This document shows positions 1 to 3,856 of a stretch of DNA of 6,509 nt, piece after piece. The stretch's first letter is position 1. Each line of letters begins with the position of its first letter. The position numbers and the translations under genes were made by a program. This stretch comes from JAKEGK01 sp036507695 (GTDB lineage: Bacteria > Pseudomonadota > Gammaproteobacteria > SZUA-152): positions 1 through 6,509 of the forward strand of contig DATCIR010000232.1 in assembly GCA_036507695.1 (NCBI GenBank). Direction: 5' to 3'. The notes under the pieces are model-generated. The model was not told where the DNA came from and ran no database searches. It was given only the letters and a program-made list of their open reading frames with translations.

Positions 1-633
1 GATGGCGCCACGATTACCTTTGACCGGGATACCGCGTTGATCAATGAAGACATGCAGTTCCTGACCTGGGAACACCCGATGGTAACCGGTGTGACGGAAA
101 TGATCCTGAGTAAGGAGCTGGGCAATACCGCGCTGTGCGCCATTAAACATAAAGAACTTCCGCCGGGCATCCTGCTGCTGGAAGTGATTTATATCCTGGA
201 GTCCATGGCGAAAGAGCTCCTGCAAGTCAGCCGTTATCTGCCATTGACCGCTATAAGAGTTGTTATTGACATGGATGGAAAGGACATCGGAGAGCGGTTG
301 ACGCCTGACGCCATCAAGCAATGTCAAATCGCCGTACCGCCGGAGGTGGCCGGCAAGGTCGTCAAAACCCATAAAAAAGAAATACGTCATTTAATACATA
401 ACAGCGAAATACTCGCCAATCGCCGCGCGCCGGCCATCCTGGCCAACGCCCAGCAACACACCAGTGAGTTACTGCAGGGGGAGATCAACCGGCTCAGAGC
501 CCTGCAGCAGGTCAATCCCAATGTGCGCGGCGAAGAAATCGATTACTTTGAAAACCAGTATGAGGCTATAAAGCATGCGCTGGAAACCGTGGCGCCAAGG
601 CTGGACGCGCTGCGGGTGATTGTCTCCACGTGA
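1..633 (+). CDS. rapA: RNA polymerase-associated protein RapA, C-terminal part (5' end outside window)
   Basis: The reading frame is open from base 1 to a TGA at 631-633 and gives 210 residues with no start codon of its own, so this is the 3' end of a longer gene. The protein resembles the C-terminal domain of RapA/HepA: it begins DGATITFDRDTAL, continues with FLTWEHPMV and the SKELGNTAL stretch, and later has VNPNVRGEEI and RLDALRVIV near the end. All have close counterparts, from memory, in the E. coli protein of about 968 residues. RapA is a Swi2/Snf2-family ATPase that binds RNA polymerase and helps recycle it after transcription. The ATPase motor lies upstream of this window, so its integrity cannot be judged. 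No terminator is visible after the stop; a transposable element begins 8 bp downstream. Identity is from recognised similarity and is quite secure. Confidence 0.93.
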   Translation, partial: DGATITFDRDTALINEDMQFLTWEHPMVTGVTEMILSKELGNTALCAIKHKELPPGILLLEVIYILESMAKELLQVSRYLPLTAIRVVIDMDGKDIGERLTPDAIKQCQIAVPPEVAGKVVKTHKKEIRHLIHNSEILANRRAPAILANAQQHTSELLQGEINRLRALQQVNPNVRGEEIDYFENQYEAIKHALETVAPRLDALRVIVST

Positions 634-636
634 CAC

Positions 637-641
637 ATAAT
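637..641. repeat. Left target-site duplication ATAAT
   Basis: ATAAT lies directly outside the left terminal repeat of the 642-892 element and matches 893-897 exactly. Because the inverted repeats could be read one or two bases longer (the next pairs are T:A and A:T), the duplication could be assigned as 3 to 5 bp. The 5-bp reading with ends starting at CC is preferred. Confidence 0.7.
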
Positions 642-892
642 CCTAGATTCCGCAGTTGACCACTTTATAAAATAGCTACCCAACTGATGTCATTCTATTT
701 TCATGCACGAAAGAGGTTCACCTGTTGGGTGAGCAACGCTACGCAGTGGATTGCACGATTTTCAGAGCGCGTGGCGGCGTTGCAACTCCTTGGAATGGAA
801 CGGCCATTCCGCATTCCCTTCCATAGAGCGCAGCGCCTTGCCCTGCACTTCGAAAATCGCACACTCCACCGCGTCCAACTGCGGATTCTAGG
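642..892. mobile_element. 251-bp MITE-like element with IS1380-type ends
   Basis: The stretch is bounded by 17-bp inverted repeats at 642-658 (CCTAGATTCCGCAGTTG) and 876-892 (reverse complement CCTAGAATCCGCAGTTG), matching at 16 of 17 positions. Immediately outside lie identical 5-bp copies of ATAAT at 637-641 and 893-897, the expected target duplication. Ends beginning CCTAGA and a 5-bp duplication agree with the IS1380 family as I know it from ISEcp1; the family assignment is inference. There is no transposase and no convincing gene inside, so it would need a transposase supplied in trans. The interior holds a large imperfect palindrome (741-874). It sits between the rapA stop and the 3' end of the DUF4188 gene and disrupts neither. 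Confidence 0.8.
741..874. repeat. Large imperfect palindrome inside the MITE
   Basis: Arms 741-763 and 852-874 are inverted copies of one another at 19 of 23 positions, including an 8-bp perfect core (CGATTTTC / GAAAATCG). Near the centre is a perfect 7-bp hairpin, GGAATGG (792-798) with CCATTCC (804-810), around a 5-nt loop. The flanks contain TGGCGGCGTTGC (772-783) and CGCCTTGCCCTGC (834-846), both of which recur almost unchanged in the palindromic element at 6396-6509. Either strand could fold into a long cruciform or RNA hairpin. Confidence 0.65.
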
Positions 893-897
893 ATAAT
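893..897. repeat. Right target-site duplication ATAAT
   Basis: Exact copy of 637-641, directly outside the right terminal repeat of the 642-892 element. It implies the pre-insertion sequence read through GACAC-ATAAT-CGCAG, which is testable in relatives lacking the element. Confidence 0.7.
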
Positions 898-963
898 CGC
901 AGCGCTCCCTGGAAACCAACTGACCTTGAAATATGAAACTGAAATGTGCGCATAGCCATTCGG

Positions 964-1425
964 TCACCCATTCTCAAACTCTGTATTGATCGAGGTGGTT
1001 TTGGACATTGACAGCTGCGTCGCCTTGCCCAATCCAAACGGCGGCATATTCCTGTAAACCGCCTTAAAAGTCCCCGGTTTGGCGAAATACGCTTCGTGCC
1101 AGAGTCCCACATCCCCGCTGCGGCTGATCCTCGAGTTGAAATCAAACCAGGCCGGGAAATGCCCCGCGTTTTTGTCGCGGGCGTAGTCCAGCAGTTGCTG
1201 ATAGGACCGCCAATATTGGATACACATCCGCCCGCTGCCACGCCAATACTCATAACCCATGCAACCAAGAGCGGGATTGCTATCGAGTTCTTTCAGCATT
1301 CGCTGAAATGCACGGGCCACCGGCAGCCATTTGTGGACTTTCCAGTATTTGTTGATTCGATACCCGACGATGAACACGATAAAGGGATCATCGGCCAAGG
1401 GTTCCATGCGTTGTTTATGAAGCAT
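964..1425 (-). CDS. DUF4188 family protein (putative monooxygenase-like)
   Basis: The 153-residue product matches the DUF4188 pattern as I recall it: FIVFIVGYRINKYWKVHKWLPVA (residues 15-37), GCMGYEYW (54-61), an IQYWRS strand (69-74), YARDK (81-85) with HFPAW (89-93), SGDVGLWHE (103-111) and YRNMPPFGLGKAT (124-136). It covers the usual full length of about 150 residues. The family is thought to adopt a dimeric alpha/beta-barrel fold like small antibiotic-type monooxygenases; no reaction can be assigned here. The ATG at 1425 is chosen because GCAGGTG lies about 5 nt upstream. An in-frame GTG at 1446 would add seven residues and a later ATG at 1407 lacks a ribosome site. There is no signal peptide or membrane segment, so it is probably cytoplasmic. 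Four 16-bp repeats lie just upstream of the start, and an FNR-type box about 180 bp upstream. Confidence 0.85.
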   Translation of the reverse strand: MLHKQRMEPLADDPFIVFIVGYRINKYWKVHKWLPVARAFQRMLKELDSNPALGCMGYEYWRGSGRMCIQYWRSYQQLLDYARDKNAGHFPAWFDFNSRISRSGDVGLWHEAYFAKPGTFKAVYRNMPPFGLGKATQLSMSKTTSINTEFENG

Positions 1426-1448
1426 TTGCACACCTGCGCCTGACACGA

Positions 1449-1512
1449 TTTCTCAACACACTGGTTTCTCAACACACTGGTTTCTCAACACACTTGTTTC
1501 TCAACACACTGG
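1449..1512. repeat. Four tandem copies of a 16-bp repeat
   Basis: The unit TTTCTCAACACACTGG occurs at 1449-1464, 1465-1480, 1481-1496 and 1497-1512, head to tail without spacers. Units 1, 2 and 4 are identical; unit 3 ends TG instead of GG. On the minus strand each unit reads CCAGTGTGTTGAGAAA and carries TTGAGA, one base from the sigma-70 -35 consensus. The block starts 24 bp upstream of the preferred DUF4188 start codon, so it lies in that gene's promoter or leader. Confidence 0.95.
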
Positions 1513-1605
1513 GGACATCATACTTTCACGCCGAACAACGGGCCAGCGCTTTGGGCGAAAACACTTTCTATCGGCTCTATCCTCGCAGTAAAAACTCTAT
1601 ATTTA

Positions 1606-1619
1606 TTGATGTATATCAA
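1606..1619. promoter_or_regulatory. FNR/Anr-type binding site
   Basis: The sequence TTGATGTATATCAA is a perfect match to the FNR consensus TTGAT-N4-ATCAA. It lies in the divergent control region between the DUF4188 gene and the zinc-ribbon gene. It is nested in a 9-bp perfect inverted repeat, GGCTCTATC (1573-1581) and GATAGAGCC (1650-1658), whose centre is only 3 bp from the box centre. FNR and Anr are oxygen-sensing Fe-S activators that usually bind about 41.5 bp before the transcription start. A minus-strand start near 1571 would fit such spacing, with a poor -10 (GATAGA, 1582-1577). Which gene is controlled is not settled by the sequence. Confidence 0.65.
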
Positions 1620-1714
1620 TTAAACCTTATCAATCTACCGTGTTGACCTGATAGAGCCATTCCTTATGGAAGCATCCCCGAGTGAATCACTAATCCGGCT
1701 CATGAACGATTCAG

Positions 1715-1742
1715 TTAGCGTTAATAATCCAAAACCTATAAT
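1715..1742 (+). promoter_or_regulatory. Probable sigma-70 promoter of the zinc-ribbon gene
   Basis: A consensus -10 hexamer, TATAAT, lies at 1737-1742, with transcription expected to begin near 1749. The -35 is poor: TTAGCG (1715-1720) at 16 bp spacing is the best candidate, so an activator may be needed. The FNR-type box is centred about 136 bp upstream of the expected start, which is far for direct class II activation. Confidence 0.6.
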
Positions 1743-1779
1743 GCCCGCCTTCTGAGAAGTATTTTTGGAGGCTTATTAA

Positions 1780-2049
1780 ATGAAAATGAAAGTGTGCAGT
1801 TCTTGCGGCTACGTGGGGAAACCGGTTAATCAATGCTTTGAGAGCTTTTTATTGGATTTATTTTTATGGCTAATTGTTGGCAGCGTAACCCTGATGTCAG
1901 GCCTGCTGTTTTTACTGGCCATTCCAGCAAGCTGGACCTTGTATCATATCGTGCGTTTCAAAACCAAATGTCCGGAATGCGGCAATCTGGACATGGTGTC
2001 ATTGGACAGCGCCAAAGGCAAAGAAGCCGTGGCGCACTCGCATCAATAA
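1780..2049 (+). CDS. Small zinc-ribbon membrane protein with LITAF-like layout
   Basis: This 89-residue protein has a CxxC pair (C6-SS-C9), a hydrophobic stretch at about residues 23-58, then a second pair, C64-PE-C67. The order CxxC, membrane-inserting segment, CPxC is that of LITAF-like domains, in which the four cysteines bind one zinc and the hydrophobic part sits in the membrane face. An ordinary zinc ribbon split by one or two transmembrane helices is the alternative. The tail after residue 75 is polar, with a His-rich end. The ATG at 1780 has a clear GGAGG (1767-1771) 8 nt upstream and a consensus -10 before it. The gene stands alone, divergent from the DUF4188 gene and convergent with the FHA gene. 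Its function is unknown. Confidence 0.85.
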   Translation: MKMKVCSSCGYVGKPVNQCFESFLLDLFLWLIVGSVTLMSGLLFLLAIPASWTLYHIVRFKTKCPECGNLDMVSLDSAKGKEAVAHSHQ

Positions 2050-2055
2050 TAGCGA

Positions 2056-2126
2056 ATCGCGCCGCTTAACATCCCACTGCCTGGGATTCCATCGGGGGAA
2101 TTCCAGACGGTGTTGCGGCGGGCGAT
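2056..2126. repeat. Nested inverted repeats between convergent genes
   Basis: ATCGCGCCGCTTAACA (2056-2071) and TGTTGCGGCGGGCGAT (2111-2126) pair imperfectly, with 5-bp ATCGC/GCGAT, 5-bp GCCGC/GCGGC and 4-bp AACA/TGTT blocks. Inside lies a perfect hairpin, ATCCCA (2071-2076) with TGGGAT (2082-2087). The structure fills the gap between the two stop codons. It has no T-tract on either strand, so it is not a classical intrinsic terminator, though it may protect both 3' ends or slow polymerase. Confidence 0.4.
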
Positions 2127-2127
2127 C

Positions 2128-2508
2128 CTATTTCGGAAAAATATAACCCTGCGGTTTTTTAGGATCCAGCTTCTGGGTCTGATTAAAGGGGGTTTGCGGC
2201 GGAACATAATTCTTGGTGGAAAACTTAAGCCGCGTATTCCCCAGCCGTACAATGTCGCCGTCTTTCAATGCATGCCGGGAAATTTGTAGATTGTTGACGT
2301 AGGTTTTGTTGGTACTGTTCAAATCCTCAATAATGTACTCGTTCTGGTTTTCATTGCGCGCAAGTGGGCGGATGGTTATCAATGCGTGGTGTCCACTGAC
2401 CGCCTCGTCCGTAAGTATAATTTCATTGTCGGGTAAACGCCCAATGCGCATCTGCACCTGGTCAAGCAGGCATTTGGCTTCGTCTCCCAGCTTCTGCAAA
2501 GTCGCCAT
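2128..2508 (-). CDS. Stand-alone FHA domain protein
   Basis: The 126-residue product is almost wholly one forkhead-associated (FHA) domain, which binds phosphothreonine peptides. Hallmarks in order are IGR (residues 22-24, with the phosphate-contacting R24), VSGHHA (37-42, with S38 and H41 in the conserved SxxH spacing), DLNSTNKTYVN (62-72, matching the usual NSTNGT loop with K for G) and DGDIVRLGNTRLKF (83-96). About 30 Pro/Lys/Gln-rich residues follow. There is no membrane segment or signal peptide. The ATG at 2508 has only a weak upstream purine run (AGAGA, about 9 nt away). A GATAAT on the minus strand (2546-2541) may be its -10. No kinase, phosphatase or secretion gene is adjacent, so the partner is unknown. 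Confidence 0.88.
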   Translation of the reverse strand: MATLQKLGDEAKCLLDQVQMRIGRLPDNEIILTDEAVSGHHALITIRPLARNENQNEYIIEDLNSTNKTYVNNLQISRHALKDGDIVRLGNTRLKFSTKNYVPPQTPFNQTQKLDPKKPQGYIFPK

Positions 2509-2718
2509 CTCACAAATTCTCTAAAAACCAATCACCTATAATTATCGTACAATTCCGTTCGCACTGCGTTAACCAATTCACAATTACGTGGGCGCTTTGC
2601 TGCGTACAGAATAGCCAGTCTTTTAGCACCTGGATGATGTGCCCGCGGCAATAAGCTTGCGCTGTCCCAAACTAGCCTTCGAAACAAACGCTACCATCAA
2701 CCCACTAAATTCACCCAG

Positions 2719-2748
2719 AAAAAAAGAGGGCCGCAGCCCTCTTTTTTT
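2719..2748. terminator. Bidirectional intrinsic terminator
   Basis: A perfect 13-bp stem pairs A7-GAGGGC (2719-2731) with GCCCTC-T7 (2736-2748) around a 4-nt loop. Runs of A before and T after make it functional on both strands. It lies 20 bp past the stop of the exported small-protein gene on the minus strand, which it surely terminates, and it insulates the FHA gene's promoter region. Confidence 0.92.
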
Positions 2749-2767
2749 GCAGTTCATGCGGAAATTA

Positions 2768-3037
2768 TCAGATTTCCAGCATTTTATCCGGCTTAACGTT
2801 GTCACTCGCACCGGATTTTCCCGCCGGTTCTTCACTGGCATTGTTGTTACCGGAAGCCGCTTTTTCGGAGAACTTCCAGCCGTGATGGCTCTTGAAATCA
2901 TGCGTGGACTCGGCGGACGTGCCCTGTTTGCCGTGCCCTTCCTTGGACTTGCAACCCGCGCCTTCAGCGAATGCCGCGAAAGAAAAAACTAACATCGAAC
3001 TCAATGCGATCGTTTGAATTAACCGTGTTCTGGTCAT
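2768..3037 (-). CDS. Small exported polar protein, function unknown
   Basis: I do not recognise this family. The 89-residue product starts with a typical Sec signal peptide: MTRTR, a hydrophobic core at residues 8-21 and a likely cleavage after AFA (residue 24). The mature part of about 65 residues is hydrophilic and low in complexity: a single cysteine in GCKSKEGHGKQ (28-38), four histidines (35, 46, 51, 52), one aromatic cluster HHGWKF (51-56), and a Gly/Asn/Ser-rich tail. It is likely disordered and periplasmic; metal binding through His/Cys is possible but unproven. The ATG at 3037 is chosen over an open frame reaching back to 3172 because GGAGA lies 7 nt upstream and the signal peptide begins there. 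It has its own terminator. Confidence 0.8.
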   Translation of the reverse strand: MTRTRLIQTIALSSMLVFSFAAFAEGAGCKSKEGHGKQGTSAESTHDFKSHHGWKFSEKAASGNNNASEEPAGKSGASDNVKPDKMLEI

Positions 3038-3133
3038 GTCGTTATCTCCATTGTTTGCGAATAAAGTGTATACGAATAAAACATCTGACTGAAAAATCCA
3101 TACCGGCGCTGTATTAGGTATAAAGTATAGTAT

Positions 3134-3149
3134 TGATTGTTTACAATCA
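3134..3149. promoter_or_regulatory. 16-bp perfect dyad, candidate operator
   Basis: TGATTGTTTACAATCA consists of 7-bp perfect inverted arms around TT, about 100 bp upstream of the exported small-protein start. On the minus strand its centre holds TTGTAA (3140-3135), which can serve as a -35, with TATACC (3116-3111) 18 bp further as a -10. A regulator bound here would therefore cover the promoter. It does not match the FNR or CRP consensus; the regulator is unknown. Confidence 0.45.
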
Positions 3150-3282
3150 CAGCTGCTTCGATGGCAGACCACGGTAATTGTTCAATCGGCGTCAGTATTT
3201 CAATACCGGATAGGGACCGTCGTGCCGGCCATTCGCTATAACCGCCACACGCAGCTTTAGTTGGTCGTTCGCTTCATCTGGT

Positions 3283-3315
3283 AAAAAAAATCCCGGATTC
3301 ATAACCGGGATTTTT
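3283..3315 (-). terminator. Intrinsic terminator of the GGDEF-EAL / dsrE-like unit
   Basis: An 11-bp perfect stem pairs AAAAATCCCGG (3286-3296) with CCGGGATTTTT (3305-3315) around an 8-nt loop. Read on the minus strand, the stem runs into eight T residues (3290-3283). It begins 35 bp after the stop of the DsrE-like gene and separates it from the promoter of the next minus-strand gene. Confidence 0.9.
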
Positions 3316-3350
3316 ACTTAATAACAATTGCGAATTGAATCGCGGCAACT

Positions 3351-3818
3351 TCAGCGCGGATAAACGTAAGCGTAACCCTGCTCCTGTAATTCAATCACCC
3401 GCACCACGCCATCGGCGACAACACCCACTCCCGCGACCAATTTCGGCCGTTTGCCGTTGTTGGTTTCCATAAATTTCAAAGTGCCTTCACACGCGCTGAA
3501 TTTCACGTTGTGATCCAGCAGGCTTTTCACTTTACCGGCGTTGGGGCTATCCGCCGTCAAAATCCCCAGGCCCGGTCCATACGCCACCACTTCTATATCA
3601 ACGTTATCCATGCCGTAATGTTTTTGCAGGTTACCCGCGATCACCAGCGCCAAGCCCTGCAACTCCGTATCGGAATTGGAACTCTGGATCACCACTTTGT
3701 GCTTCGCCAGACTGGTGCCGGCGTTCGCGACATTCGCAACGTTGGACGCAAACAATGTGAACGCCACCAGTAAACCCAGCCAGACAATTAAACTCGTTTG
3801 CTTGATCGTGCTTACCAT
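3351..3818 (-). CDS. Exported DsrE family protein
   Basis: The 155-residue product has a Sec signal peptide (hydrophobic core about residues 9-24, likely cleavage after ANA at 33), then one DsrE-like domain: HKVVIQSSN (40-48), LQKHYGMDNVDIEVVAYGPGLGILTA (64-89), the FSACEGTLK segment (107-115) with the family's conserved cysteine at C110, and ending VRVIELQEQGYAYVYP. Cytoplasmic DsrE/TusD relatives carry sulfur on a cysteine during sulfur relay. Periplasmic single-domain members like this are widespread but their role is unclear. The ATG at 3818 has AGGAG 6 nt upstream. It follows the GGDEF-EAL gene by 37 bp, without an evident promoter, and is followed by a strong terminator, so the two are probably co-transcribed. 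Confidence 0.9.
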   Translation of the reverse strand: MVSTIKQTSLIVWLGLLVAFTLFASNVANVANAGTSLAKHKVVIQSSNSDTELQGLALVIAGNLQKHYGMDNVDIEVVAYGPGLGILTADSPNAGKVKSLLDHNVKFSACEGTLKFMETNNGKRPKLVAGVGVVADGVVRVIELQEQGYAYVYPR

Positions 3819-3837
3819 ACAACACTCCTATGAATTT

Positions 3838-3856
3838 ACGCCTTGCGTTCAGGCGT
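3838..3856 (-). other. Intercistronic hairpin
   Basis: ACGCCT and AGGCGT pair over 6 bp around a 7-nt loop in the 37-bp gap between the GGDEF-EAL stop codon and the DsrE-like ribosome site. There is no T-tract, so termination is unlikely. It could set relative expression by slowing mRNA decay or by occluding nearby translation. Confidence 0.35.

Noticed and set aside
741..874. Palindromes as integron attC sites
   Set aside because: No integrase, no ordered cassettes, and the conserved attC core spacing is not evident; terminal repeats with target duplications explain the left element better.
687..896. 69-codon open frame within the MITE (and an 88-codon frame on the other strand, 701-967)
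   Set aside because: Both are Arg/Cys/Trp-rich translations of inverted-repeat DNA, lack ribosome sites and resemble no transposase.
1096..1443. 115-codon plus-strand frame opposite the DUF4188 gene
   Set aside because: It is antisense to a recognisable family and has no ribosome site or family resemblance.
1449..1512. Regular repeats that might be a CRISPR array
   Set aside because: Units are 16 bp and directly adjacent with no spacers; no cas genes are present.
2145..2160. Possible plus-strand terminator for the zinc-ribbon gene (AACC-CTGC-GGTT then T's)
   Set aside because: The stem has only 4 bp and lies inside the 3' end of the FHA gene; too weak to call.
2639..2992. 117-codon plus-strand frame crossing the terminator
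   Set aside because: It reads through a perfect intrinsic terminator stem and lies antisense to the exported-protein gene.
3038..3172. N-terminal extension of 45 residues for the exported small protein
   Set aside because: The extension covers the probable promoter and dyad, has no ribosome site, and would bury the signal peptide; the ATG at 3037 has GGAGA at good spacing.
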